From: JBOGJG01 sp050747825
Lineage (GTDB): Bacteria > Acidobacteriota > UBA6911 > RPQK01 > JBOGJG01
Direction of reading: 5' to 3'
Assembly (NCBI GenBank): GCA_050747825.1
Contig: JBOGJG010000242.1
Span: 1-33,066 of the forward strand
DNA length: 33,066 nucleotides
The notes under the pieces are model-generated. The model did not search any database and was not told where the DNA came from. It saw only the letters and a program-made list of their open reading frames with translations. Every line of letters starts with the position of its first letter. Position 1 is the first letter of the stretch. Below, piece by piece: positions 8,199-16,565 of the stretch. The position numbers were made by a program, and so were the translations under genes.

Positions 8199-8645
8199 TT
8201 GTGGAAAAGCTGTGGAGATGCTCACCAAAATTCCGCACCCGCCGGACACACAACGCAACTTGAATTTGCACAAGTTTTGGGCGCTGAGTTCGTCGAGACA
8301 GAACGCAATTGTGAGGCCTCGCTGCTGGCGTTCGCGAGATCCATTGATTGCGGGGAGAGCCGCTCAGTGCCGCCGCAATTTATCCAGCAGGCATTGGTAT
8401 CTCTTTCGCCTAACGATTGGGTCCGTCTGGAGAACGCTCTTCGAGCGTGGGATGAAACCGCTCCTGGGCAGCAACTGAGCAGGTTCGAGCTACGGGCTCT
8501 GGCGATTCGGCTTCTGTGGCAAAGCGTCCTCGTGCATGAATACGCTGTGCGCTGGAATGATGCGGCCAATACAGGCCAAACCCACTGCGCCCCTCGGTCT
8601 GTGGAGCACCTGAGGGAATTCTGGCCACCGGAAGATCGAAGTTAA
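8199..8645 (+). CDS. Hypothetical protein of unknown function
   Basis: A frame of 148 codons with amphipathic helical character (ALVSLSPNDWVRLENALRAW and FELRALAIRLLWQSVLVHEY). I do not recognise a family. The start is unclear: the first codon is TTG, and the first dozen residues (rich in Cys, His and Asn) look less protein-like than the rest, so a later start is possible. It ends three bases before the stop of the convergent transpeptidase gene. No signal peptide or membrane segment is seen. Confidence 0.4.
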   Translation: MWKSCGDAHQNSAPAGHTTQLEFAQVLGAEFVETERNCEASLLAFARSIDCGESRSVPPQFIQQALVSLSPNDWVRLENALRAWDETAPGQQLSRFELRALAIRLLWQSVLVHEYAVRWNDAANTGQTHCAPRSVEHLREFWPPEDRS

Positions 8646-8648
8646 AAA

Positions 8649-9886
8649 CTACCTGGCATTCAGGAGAGCTCTTTCCAGAATCTGATCATGGCCGTTCTCG
8701 TCGTCGCGGAAGTGGACGGCACCGTCTTCCCCCGTCCAGGCGGTCCATAGGACAATATAAACTGGCATTGGCGTTAGCAGGTCGACACGGACCGATTTTC
8801 GCGACTGAAGAATCTGCCTGATTGTCTCTTCCGTCCATTCCGCCCGGCCCTCGAGGATGAAGGCAAACAGATCCAGAGGCTTTTCTACCCGGATACAGCC
8901 GCTGCTGAGCGCCCGGTTATTTTTCCCGAAGAGGTGTCGGTCCGGTGTGTCATGCACATAGATATTAAAGCGGTTTGGAAACTCGAATTTAAATCGCCCG
9001 AGGGCATTCCATGGACCTGGTTTCTGTCGAAATGAATAAGCCGCTGACCGCTGACCGCTGAAAACGACTTCGCGTTCAGGCGGGACCACTGGATGCGAGA
9101 AGGGTCCATGGTTTTGATTGTATTATCCTTTTCCATAACCACCTCCAGATGTTTCCGACTGAGATAATGGGGGTTCTGGCGCGCCCGAGGCAAAATCGTT
9201 CCCAGGGCGATCGACTCGGGGACATTCCAGTAGGGGTTCAAAACGACAGCTTCTATCTGGTCATTGAAAAGGCGAGTTTGCTGGGCGGGATGGCCAGCGA
9301 TGACACGCGTAGTTAGAACTTCTTGATCCTCCTGACAGGCCCTTAACATCGCTTCGGCCACGTTGACAATGACGTAGCGATCATCAAGCCGGCGCGGAAG
9401 CCAGCGCCATCTCTCCAGGTTGAACTCTATCTGGCGTATACGTTTTTCCACGGGACGATTAAGGGCCGCCAGCGTTTGCCTCCCTACGATCCCATCGACA
9501 GTCAGACCACACCGCTTCTGAAAACGTCGGACGGCTTTCTCGAGTGCAGCATCGAACCGGGACGAATTTTCTTCCTTTCCCTGTTCTTTCAGATCTGATG
9601 TTGCGGTCAGGCGCTGCCGCAGTCGAAGAACGTGTTCACCTCTGGCCCCCTTCTTCAAAATTTTGCTCCCGGAAATGGTCGGCCAGCCACCCTGGGACGC
9701 GATTTCCCGATACCGCTTCAGGTTTTGCTTCAGGCCAATGTAGCCGGTGTGATGAGGCGCAAGCTCCTGCAGCATCGGCGCAACCCGACTCTGATCGAGC
9801 GCAGTCGATAGAGCACCTACAGGGTCAAATGGAGGGCGATCGATCTGCCACCATCCAAGACGAGGATCAATCCGTCCTTGAGTCAC
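8649..9886 (-). pseudogene. L,D-transpeptidase (YcbB/LdtD-like), split by a repeat frameshift
   Basis: The upstream frame (9886 to about 9061) has RIDPRLGWWQIDRPPFDP, a peptidoglycan-binding domain (AVRRFQKRCGLTVDGIVGRQ) and the start of a YkuD catalytic domain (NPYWNVPESIALGTILPRAR). The remainder lies in another frame (to the TAG at 8649): RQKPGPWNALGRFKFEFPNR, YVHDTPDRHLF and the catalytic SSGCIRV. These motifs belong to YcbB-type enzymes, which make 3-3 cross-links in periplasmic peptidoglycan. The shift falls exactly in three copies of a 7-bp repeat (9041-9061); one or four copies would restore the frame. The N-terminus is also short: the frame opens after a TAA and has no signal peptide, so a second lesion is likely. 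Confidence 0.8.
9041..9061. repeat. Three exact tandem copies of ccgctga at a frameshift point
   Basis: Three head-to-tail copies of a 7-bp unit (tcagcgg on the coding minus strand) lie inside the YkuD domain of the L,D-transpeptidase gene. The two coding frames differ by two bases. Removing two units or adding one would bring them into register, so copy number decides whether the enzyme is full length. With one copy the joined protein reads NAKSFSAAYSFRQKPGP, which looks natural for the family. Confidence 0.85.
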
Positions 9887-10010
9887 GTGTGTCTGGAAAG
9901 CTCTTGGTTAGAAAGGACGCTCCAGCTTTCCGCGACGATCTCTGGGTCCTGTGCTGTGACCGACATAAAGATCTATAGCTCAGACGAAGCAAAAATGGCC
10001 TCCACTGTGA

Positions 10011-11264
10011 TTACCTCAGCAGCTCACGGACGGACTTCAGGGCTTCCAAGGCGCGCTCAATGTGCTGGGCGGTATTATAGATGTGCGGACAGAGGCGCAT
10101 CCCGCCGGTGGGGGCGCCGGCGATCCCAAATTGGGTGTAAAACCGATCAAATACCTGTTGCCGCTTCTCAGGAGAGATTTTGATTACACAGACTCCCGCA
10201 CTCAGCTCCGGCTCTGCCGGAGTGAGCAGTCTTGCGCCTAATTCCCGAGCCCCTGCTTTCAAGGCGGCGGCCAGATGAAGAATTCTCGACTCAATCTGTG
10301 ACGGGCCGATGCTCTGGTGAAAATCGACAGCCGTCGCTATGGCAGCCAGACAAGCGTCGTCTCGCTGTCCCAGGCTTTCAAATCTGCGCGCCCCTTGAAC
10401 TTCCGGAGTTTTCGTGCTTCCCCAGCCCGAGCCCACGCAGTTAGGCCAGATCTCAGGGACGCGATCCTGGCGGACGTAAAGCAATCCTGCCTCCTTGGGA
10501 CCAAGAAGCCACTTGTGAGAGCTGGCCGTGTAAGAATCGCAGCCCAGCTCGCGCAGGTTGACATTCAGTGCCCCCCAGGCCTGTGCCCCGTCTACGTGGA
10601 CATAAATTCCAAAACGGCGAGCGATCTCGCATAGCTCTCGCACCGGCAGCCGCAGCCCACTGGTGTTCGACGCATGGGTAATAGCCAGTAGTCGAGTCCT
10701 GGGGTTGAAGGCCTTCGTGAATACCTCTATCAGCCGGCCTGTATCTTCCGGATGATCCGGCGTGGACACGCGCCGGACCACCAGGTTAAAGCGGACTGCC
10801 CGGACGTCCCAGGCAACGTTGTTGGTCGGATGATTCTGGTCCCAGATAATGATCTCATCACCGGGCTTGAGGCTGACTCCGTTGTTGATGATATTGTTGG
10901 CCTCCGTCGTATTCCTCACCAGCGCCACTTCATCCGGCGAGATGCCCAGGCGCCGCGCAACCTTTTCTCTGGAAAGCTCCAGCATCCGGTCAAACTTCTC
11001 ACGATTCTGAAAGGAACAGTCCCGATCGATATCGGCCGTCAGCTCGTTTACAAGCTGCGCTACCGCTGCCGGAGAAGGACAGAGATTGGCCGCATTCATG
11101 GGAACTTTCTCTTCAGTGAAAGAGAACTGCCGGCGCACGGATTCCCAAAAACTCTCGTCCCCTGCTTCTGCTGCCTGCAATTGGCCGGGCCGAGAGGAAA
11201 CGCTCGACCAGACGGTTGCTCCGGCAGCAACCTGATTCAGAAAATCCCGCCGCGAAGTAAACAT
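10011..11264 (-). CDS. Class V aminotransferase, Tat-exported
   Basis: A 417-residue PLP enzyme of the class V/isopenicillin-N-epimerase-like group. The Tat motif SRRDFL (4-9) heads a signal peptide to about residue 32. PLP-site features follow: NTTEANN (118-124), VDGAQ with the cofactor Asp (224-228) and SSHKWLLGPKEAG with Schiff-base Lys251. The class includes cysteine desulfurases, amino-acid epimerases and hydrolases, so the substrate cannot be named. Export of a folded PLP enzyme through Tat fits because the cofactor is loaded in the cytoplasm. The neighbour downstream is the transpeptidase pseudogene, 124 bases away; a truncated secreted protein gene lies upstream. The protein appears full length with no internal lesion. 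Confidence 0.85.
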   Translation of the reverse strand: MFTSRRDFLNQVAAGATVWSSVSSRPGQLQAAEAGDESFWESVRRQFSFTEEKVPMNAANLCPSPAAVAQLVNELTADIDRDCSFQNREKFDRMLELSREKVARRLGISPDEVALVRNTTEANNIINNGVSLKPGDEIIIWDQNHPTNNVAWDVRAVRFNLVVRRVSTPDHPEDTGRLIEVFTKAFNPRTRLLAITHASNTSGLRLPVRELCEIARRFGIYVHVDGAQAWGALNVNLRELGCDSYTASSHKWLLGPKEAGLLYVRQDRVPEIWPNCVGSGWGSTKTPEVQGARRFESLGQRDDACLAAIATAVDFHQSIGPSQIESRILHLAAALKAGARELGARLLTPAEPELSAGVCVIKISPEKRQQVFDRFYTQFGIAGAPTGGMRLCPHIYNTAQHIERALEALKSVRELLR

Positions 11265-11293
11265 GAAATACCCCCGATCTGTTTCGGGAGAGT

Positions 11294-11797
11294 TTATATC
11301 GATGACTGCCGACTGACAATGCGAGAAGTCATCCTCGCAAAGGACGTAGAGGAGCTTCCGCAGCGAATAGTTTCACGTGCTTCTTTCGGAACAGAAAGCT
11401 CCTTCACTGAAACCACGCTCCTGGAAATGTCCGGACCGTCCGGCCGCGAATCAGGCAGCGGCTTGCCCAGGGGGACGACGGCGAGCACCTCCTCGTTCGG
11501 GCGCATTTCCACGACGGTCTCGGTGGTTTCATAACCTAAACTTCCCACTTTGACCACCCAAAGACCGTTGTCAACAGAGGAAAAGCTAAATGATCTTTGA
11601 CTGTTAACCGTTGTCTCCTGGACGAAAACACCTGCTATGGTCTCCAGTGTCACAGTAATCACCTCGGGGACTTGTTGCTCGTCGGGGAGGATTATATGTC
11701 CGTTGATTCTGTTGCCGATCTTTCGCAGCGAGGCTTGGGGAAAGGCTGCGGAAACAAAAAGAGAAAGCAGCACCGCACAAATAGCCCATCTAGCCAT
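11294..11797 (-). CDS. Secreted carboxypeptidase-regulatory-like protein, C-terminally truncated
   Basis: A 167-residue frame with a signal peptide (MARWAICAVLLSLFVSAAFP) and a beta-rich segment like a carboxypeptidase regulatory domain (INGHIILPDEQQVPEVITVT, then SFSFSSVDNGLWVVKVGSLG). It continues to VSVKELSVPKEARETI. In acidobacterial proteins of this type, an ELxVPxKA phrase leads into tetratricopeptide repeats. Here the reading changes instead to a Ser/Arg-rich tail (SSSTSFARMTSR) and stops. I infer a frameshift or deletion that removed the TPR part. It lies just upstream of the Tat aminotransferase on the same strand. Function unknown. Confidence 0.6.
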   Translation of the reverse strand: MARWAICAVLLSLFVSAAFPQASLRKIGNRINGHIILPDEQQVPEVITVTLETIAGVFVQETTVNSQRSFSFSSVDNGLWVVKVGSLGYETTETVVEMRPNEEVLAVVPLGKPLPDSRPDGPDISRSVVSVKELSVPKEARETIRCGSSSTSFARMTSRIVSRQSSI

Positions 11798-11843
11798 GGG
11801 TCACCCTTTTAAGCATTGTATCAAGCGCAAGAGAGAATGGCCT

Positions 11844-11873
11844 AAGCATAAGGGCTCAGTAGCCCTTATGCTT
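11844..11873. terminator. Perfect 13-bp hairpin at the dehydrogenase 3' end
   Basis: The sequence aagcataagggct, a 4-base loop, then agcccttatgctt, forms a perfect 13-bp stem. It includes the stop codon of the minus-strand dehydrogenase. No clear T-run follows on either strand, so intrinsic termination is uncertain; it may protect the mRNA 3' end. Confidence 0.45.
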
Positions 11874-12875
11874 GTCCACGACGTTGATCAGCGGCTTGCC
11901 TTCCACGAAGCGGCGGATGTTCTCTTTGATCGTGCCGACCATGCGGGCGCGGTCTTTGTCCGATCGTCCGGCGATGTGCGGTGTGATGATCACGTTTTCG
12001 AACTTCCATAGAGGATGCCCTTTGGGCAGGGGTTCCGGGTCGGTGACATCGACACCGGCTCCGGCCAGACGCCGGCTGCGCAGGGCTTCGACCAGAGCCT
12101 CCAGGTCGTAGAGCCCGCCACGGCTCACCGCAATGAAGTAGGCGCCCGGCTTCATCAATTTAAATTCCTCCGCCCCAATCATCTTGTGGCTCATTGTGGT
12201 ATGCGGGGCCGATACAAACAGCACGTCGGCCTCGGGAAGGACCTGATGAAGCTGATCCGGCTTTACGACCTTCTCTACCACCGGCATGTAAGGAATGTCT
12301 TCCGTATCCACTGCGATGACCCTCATGCCATGCGCCCAGGCGCGAAAGGCGATCTGCGTTCCAATCCCGCCCACGCCGACGATGACGGCCGTCCGGCCGT
12401 TCAGCTCGATGCCCGGATAATCCTGGCGCTGCCAAACCTCTTCCTCCTTATTCTTCAGAAAGGCAGGAATGCCTCTGGTGAGCGTGAGCAGCATGGCCAG
12501 GGCATGATCGGCGATCTCAGGGCCCTGGACGATCTGGTTATTGGTCAGAATGATGTCGCTGTCGCGCAGATCATTGCCTCCCGAAAGGTGCAGCACCCGT
12601 TCGACTCCCGCGCTCATGGTCTGCACCCATCCCAGCTTTTTGCCGGCTCGCACCTGCTCGGGCGTGACGTTTCCAATGAGAGCGTCGGCATCGACAATCT
12701 CCTGCATGATGTTGTCGGCAGTCACAGGCACGACCTGAGCCAGCGGACTCACGCTTTGCAACTCCTGAATGAGTGCCGGATCGGACTGGGTGACGAGAAT
12801 CTTCTTGCCCCCTCCCTCGAGGGCAGGATGAAAGCCCAAGACTGTTACCAGAAAAAGCAAACGCAGACTACGCAT
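11856..12875 (-). CDS. D-2-hydroxyacid dehydrogenase with a signal peptide
   Basis: A 339-residue enzyme from the ATG at 12875, chosen because AAGGAGG (12882-12888) lies six bases upstream. It has the family fold order: a catalytic N-terminal part, the NAD-binding GVGGIG (167-172), Arg252 in SRGG, Glu281 in DPEPLP and His300 in TPHIAG, the usual catalytic Arg/Glu/His set. It should reduce 2-keto acids or oxidise D-2-hydroxy acids with NAD(P). Unusually, it opens with a hydrophobic MRSLRLLFLVTVLGFHPALE segment like a Sec signal peptide. If exported it would need cofactor in the periplasm. It appears monocistronic and ends in a strong hairpin. Confidence 0.85.
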   Translation of the reverse strand: MRSLRLLFLVTVLGFHPALEGGGKKILVTQSDPALIQELQSVSPLAQVVPVTADNIMQEIVDADALIGNVTPEQVRAGKKLGWVQTMSAGVERVLHLSGGNDLRDSDIILTNNQIVQGPEIADHALAMLLTLTRGIPAFLKNKEEEVWQRQDYPGIELNGRTAVIVGVGGIGTQIAFRAWAHGMRVIAVDTEDIPYMPVVEKVVKPDQLHQVLPEADVLFVSAPHTTMSHKMIGAEEFKLMKPGAYFIAVSRGGLYDLEALVEALRSRRLAGAGVDVTDPEPLPKGHPLWKFENVIITPHIAGRSDKDRARMVGTIKENIRRFVEGKPLINVVDKHKGY

Positions 12876-12881
12876 AACGAA

Positions 12882-12888
12882 CCTCCTT
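12882..12888 (-). promoter_or_regulatory. Strong ribosome binding site AAGGAGG
   Basis: A full Shine-Dalgarno match six bases before the ATG at 12875. It fixes the start of the dehydrogenase 19 codons inside the longer open frame and keeps the signal-peptide-like segment at the N-terminus. Confidence 0.75.
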
Positions 12889-13262
12889 GACTGAATGCTC
12901 CTGTTCATCGCACGCTCCAAAGTCTCAACCAAATGATCTACTTTCTACCACAAAACAAGGATCAGGTCTTGGCCGGATCGCTGGACAGGTGATTTCCAGA
13001 TAAAAGCCTGGTGGTTCAACCCCAGGCAGAACTCTTCCCAGCTCATTGGGACCTTCAAAAAGTCGGCTAATCGGACCTTTCAGCCGCCGGGATCAGGCCG
13101 TAACAACGACTGGCTCCTGGTGATCGCCGCCGCCGGCCTTGAATTGCCCCGCCCGGGCAGCAGCCATCAGCACCTGACTCCCACGACCGGGGAGTGACCG
13201 CTCCACCTTCAGGAGGGCGCAGGCTTGCATATTCGCAGCCGGCACCCGACACTGGGACTCGC
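12889..13262. other. Intergenic region between divergent genes
   Basis: This interval separates the minus-strand dehydrogenase from the plus-strand transporter operon, so promoters for both should lie here. I see no convincing -35/-10 pair, RNA gene or repeat. A frame at 13067-13306 on the minus strand has no recognisable content. Confidence 0.4.
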
Positions 13263-13385
13263 ATGCAGGACAAAGGCGGCCAAAACCCGGAATTCAACTG
13301 GAGCAAGGTCTACTGGCTGGTTATCATCTGTACGGCCGCCATAATTTTCGTGCTGTGGCTGTTTTCGGAGCTGCTTACGCCGTGA
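13263..13385 (+). CDS. One-helix small protein preceding a sodium symporter
   Basis: A 40-residue protein from the ATG at 13263. A polar N-terminus ending NWSKV is followed by a single membrane helix (YWLVIICTAAIIFVLWLFSE) and a short tail. Its TGA overlaps the GTG start of the symporter gene (GTGA), so translation is coupled. The NW-x-x-V-Y phrase followed by one helix recalls small accessory proteins annotated beside acidobacterial SSS transporters, different from the two-helix DUF4212 type. I infer it is a small subunit or assembly factor of the symporter. The frame is open further upstream, but that part is Pro/Gly-rich and unlikely to be coding. Confidence 0.65.
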   Translation: MQDKGGQNPEFNWSKVYWLVIICTAAIIFVLWLFSELLTP

Positions 13386-15082
13386 CCACGTTTGACTGGT
13401 TGATCGTTGTCCTTTACCTCATCTATATCGTCTATGACGGCGTCCGCCGCTCCGGTGCCGGCGACCAGATCCGAGGCTACTTTCTGGCCAACCGGATGCT
13501 CCCCTGGTGGGCCGTCGGACTCTCAGTCATGGCCACGCAGATGAGCGCCATTACCCTGGTGGGGACCACCGGCCAGGCCTTTGCCGGAGGCATGTCTTTT
13601 ATCCAGTTTTACTTCGGGCTGCCTCTGGCCATGGTGATCCTGTGCATCACCCTGGTACCCTTCTTCTATCGGGCCAACGTCTTCACAGCCTACGAGATCC
13701 TGGAGAAGCGCTTCGACGCCCGGACGCGTTCACTCACCAGCTTTTTCTTTCTGCTCTCGCGGGGGCTGGCCTGCGGAGTGATCATTGCGGCGCCCGCGGT
13801 CATTTTATCGATAGTGCTGGGCTGGAACCTCCAGGCGACCGTTCTGGCGATCGGCGTCCCGACCGTGGTGTATACAATGCTGGGAGGCGTGCAGGCCGTG
13901 ACCTGGACGGACGTGAAGCAGATGGTCCTCATTTTTGCGGGTATCTTCGTCTGCCTGGTGGTGATCGTGCAAGGTTTCCCCGAGGGAGTCTCCATCTCGG
14001 ACGCGCTCACGCTGGCCGGAGCGACAGGCCACCTCAAAACGGTCGATTTCACCTTCAATCTGGATCAGACTTACACCTTCTGGTCGGGTCTTCTGGGCGG
14101 CACTTTTTTGATGCTTTCCTACTTTGGTTGCGACCAGAGCCAGGTACAGCGTTTTCTGACCGCCAGATCGGTGGATGAGGGACGGATTTCCCTGCTGATG
14201 AGCGCTTTCATTAAGATTCCCCTGCAGTTCCTTATCCTGCTGATCGGCGTTCTGGTGTTCGTCTTCTATCAGTTCACCACCCCCCCCATGATCTTCAACC
14301 CGGTCGCGGAGCAGCAGATGGAGAACGGAAGCCTGGGCTCCGAATACGGACGGTTGAGGGAAGAGTACGACTCGAATCTGGCGCGCCTGCGCGAGAGTGC
14401 GCTTCACCTGTCCGAAGACTCCACGCAGGACCTGACGCACAGGGAATACCTGGTGGCCTTCAATGAAAACCAGAGACTGCGTGCCGAGGCTCTCGAACTG
14501 GTCAGGAGAGAACGCGGGGATCTCAGTTTCAGCGATGTCAATTATGTTTTCCCCAGTTTCATCATCAATCAGATGCCGATTGGCGCGGTCGGGCTTATGA
14601 TTGCAGCCATTTTTGCCGCCGCCATGTCGAGCATCTCGGCTGAGCTGAATGCGCTCTCGACCACCAGCGTCATTGATTTCTACCGCCGCCATTTCCGCCC
14701 TGAGGCTGAGGACGCTCACTACCTGAGGGTTTCCAAGCTGGCGACCGCGCTTTGGGGATTGTTTGCCTGCGTGGTGGCGATGTTCGCTCCTCATCTGGGC
14801 TCGCTCATTGAAGTCGTGAACCGATTCGGGTCTTTTTTTTACGGATCTCTACTCGGGGTGTTCGCCCTGGCTTTTCTCACCACCTCCTGCACTGCGCGCG
14901 GTGCCTTCTACGGACTGCTGGCCGGCATGGCTGCCGTCGCCGCCGTCAGCCTGACCACATCCATCTCGTTTCTCTGGTACAACGTGGTCGGCGTGGTCAC
15001 TGTCTTCAGCGTAGGCATGCTCATCAGTTTATTCGGAGACAGGGGGACACCGGGCGTGCATTTCGACAGGGCTAGCGGCTAA
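13382..15082 (+). CDS. Sodium:solute symporter (SSS family)
   Basis: A 566-residue membrane protein. The GTG start at 13382 overlaps the small protein's stop and gives VTTFDWLIVVLYLIYIVYDG, the usual first helix. Family features include GYFLANRMLPWWAVGLSVMA, TQMSAITLVGTTGQAF, the signature-like PLAMVILCITLVPFFYRANV, and AMSSISAELNALSTTSVIDF late in the protein. It should couple Na+ entry to uptake of a sugar, carboxylate or similar solute; the substrate cannot be told. A charged, probably helical insertion of about 110 residues (near 310-400, including EYGRLREEYDSNLARLRESA) separates two membrane helices. The MFS transporter gene follows after 12 bases, so the three genes probably form one operon. 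Confidence 0.85.
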   Translation: MTTFDWLIVVLYLIYIVYDGVRRSGAGDQIRGYFLANRMLPWWAVGLSVMATQMSAITLVGTTGQAFAGGMSFIQFYFGLPLAMVILCITLVPFFYRANVFTAYEILEKRFDARTRSLTSFFFLLSRGLACGVIIAAPAVILSIVLGWNLQATVLAIGVPTVVYTMLGGVQAVTWTDVKQMVLIFAGIFVCLVVIVQGFPEGVSISDALTLAGATGHLKTVDFTFNLDQTYTFWSGLLGGTFLMLSYFGCDQSQVQRFLTARSVDEGRISLLMSAFIKIPLQFLILLIGVLVFVFYQFTTPPMIFNPVAEQQMENGSLGSEYGRLREEYDSNLARLRESALHLSEDSTQDLTHREYLVAFNENQRLRAEALELVRRERGDLSFSDVNYVFPSFIINQMPIGAVGLMIAAIFAAAMSSISAELNALSTTSVIDFYRRHFRPEAEDAHYLRVSKLATALWGLFACVVAMFAPHLGSLIEVVNRFGSFFYGSLLGVFALAFLTTSCTARGAFYGLLAGMAAVAAVSLTTSISFLWYNVVGVVTVFSVGMLISLFGDRGTPGVHFDRASG

Positions 15083-15094
15083 GATGGGGCGCTT

Positions 15095-16420
15095 ATGAAG
15101 GCGCTTCCTCGTCTGACGCCGATGCAGTGGCTGATCTGTACCGTAGCCGCCCTCGGATTCGCCTTTGACATTTACGAGCTGCTGGTCCTTCCACTGATCG
15201 CTCGGCCCGCCCTGCTGGAACTGCTCAACGCCGCCCCGGGAACGCCCGATTTCAACCGCTGGGTGGGTCTCCTCTTTTATGTCCCGGCCGTCTGCGGCGG
15301 GATCTTCGGACTCATCGGGGGATACCTGACCGACCGCTTCGGCCGCCGAAGAGTCCTGGTCTGGAGTATTCTGCTCTACGGTTTTTCGGCAGTCGGCGCC
15401 GGCCTCTCGACTTCGGCCGGGATGCTGCTCTTCTTCCGCTGCACGACTTTCATCGGCGTGTGCGTGGAGTTTGTGGCCGCTGTGGCCTGGCTGGCTGAAC
15501 TGTTTCCACAGAGAGACCGGCGGGAAGCCGTCCTGGGCTATACCCAGGCTTTCTCCTCGGTGGGAGGCCTGATGGTAACTGCTGCCTACTACCTGGCCGT
15601 CACCTACGCAAACGACCTGCCGGCTATCTACGGAGGCCACGAAGCCTGGCGTTACACCCTCATTTCGGGCGTCCTTCCAGCTTTGCCGCTGATGATCGTG
15701 CGCCCCTTCCTCCCGGAGTCTCCGGCCTGGCAGATCAAGAAGCAGGAAGGGACGCTCAAGCGTCCCAGTTTTCTGGAGATCCTCCAACCCGAATTTCGCA
15801 AGACCACGCTGGTGACCGCTCTTATGGTGGCCTGCAGCTACGGCGCCGCTTTCGGCGCTATTCAGCATGTTCCCCGCATGGTTCCAGGACTGGAGGAGGT
15901 CAGCGTCCTCGCGCGCCCGCAGCAGGAGCAGGTCATCAGCAACGTTCAATTCCTTCAGGAGATGGGCGGGCTCTCAGGACGTCTGCTCCTGGCCTTCCTG
16001 GCGGTTCGAATCCTCAGCCGCCGCGGCCTGATCCGGGTGTTCCAGGTGCCGGGACTGATCCTCATCCCTCTGGTTTTTCTCTATCCGGCGCACAATGATC
16101 TCTCGCTTCTCAAGTGGGGGATCTTTACGGCGGGGCTCTTGACCGTCGCTCAATTCAGCTTCTGGGGGAACTACCTTCCGCGCGTTTATCCCACCCACCT
16201 TCGGGGGACGGGCGAGAGCTTTGCCGCCAATGTCGGGGGCCGCATGATCGGTACCTCGGCCGCCCTGCTGACCACGCAACTGACTAATGTCATGCCTGGA
16301 GCCAGCCCCGCAGCTCAGCTCGCAAACGCCGCGGCAGTTGTTGTCACCCTGGTTTACGCCGTCGGCTTTGCCGCCAGTTTCTGGCTGCCGGAGCCTCCCA
16401 AAGAAAGCCTGCCGGAGTAA
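15095..16420 (+). CDS. Major facilitator superfamily transporter
   Basis: A 441-residue protein with about 12 membrane helices. The loop 2-3 motif is GGYLTDRFGRRRVLVWS, with the conserved D and RxGRR. A PESPAW segment follows helix 6, as in sugar-porter and organic-acid transporters (SP/AAHS-like). The late GNYLPRVYPTHLRGTGESFA resembles the E-x-P-x-x-x-RG region of these families. It follows the sodium symporter by 12 bases. Two transporters in tandem suggest uptake and efflux, or two uptake routes for related substrates, but no catabolic gene is adjacent to name the compound. A hairpin repeat follows the stop and could end transcription. Confidence 0.85.
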   Translation: MKALPRLTPMQWLICTVAALGFAFDIYELLVLPLIARPALLELLNAAPGTPDFNRWVGLLFYVPAVCGGIFGLIGGYLTDRFGRRRVLVWSILLYGFSAVGAGLSTSAGMLLFFRCTTFIGVCVEFVAAVAWLAELFPQRDRREAVLGYTQAFSSVGGLMVTAAYYLAVTYANDLPAIYGGHEAWRYTLISGVLPALPLMIVRPFLPESPAWQIKKQEGTLKRPSFLEILQPEFRKTTLVTALMVACSYGAAFGAIQHVPRMVPGLEEVSVLARPQQEQVISNVQFLQEMGGLSGRLLLAFLAVRILSRRGLIRVFQVPGLILIPLVFLYPAHNDLSLLKWGIFTAGLLTVAQFSFWGNYLPRVYPTHLRGTGESFAANVGGRMIGTSAALLTTQLTNVMPGASPAAQLANAAAVVVTLVYAVGFAASFWLPEPPKESLPE

Positions 16421-16428
16421 GTGCTTGG

Positions 16429-16512
16429 GGGCCGCTCCCTGACGGACGCGGCTCTGAGATCGCGAATCCCACGCCAGACACAAACCGAGCCGCGACCGTC
16501 AGGGAGCGGCCC
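16429..16512. repeat. Inverted repeat (REP-like), copy 1
   Basis: Two 26-base arms (16429-16454 and 16487-16512) pair at 25 of 26 positions around a 32-base loop. The core of the arms is ccgctccctgacgg and gcggctc. Diverged relatives occur near 29767-29848 and 32261-32305, so this is a dispersed family. It sits between the MFS and NYN genes and could act as a terminator. Confidence 0.85.
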
Positions 16513-16565
16513 GGGGTGCCCCTTGAGTGTCACATTTCCCCTCGTCTTGTGCTAGTCTGAGGCCC

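Noticed and set aside
12015..12890. 291-codon forward frame opposite the dehydrogenase
   Set aside because: The minus strand has the ribosome site, catalytic residues and NAD motif; the forward frame has none.
13805..15949. Long minus-strand frames (329 and 306 codons) opposite the symporter and MFS genes
   Set aside because: They are antisense to clear membrane-protein genes, have a Gln/His/Arg-rich composition and no family motifs. They arise from GC-rich codon bias.
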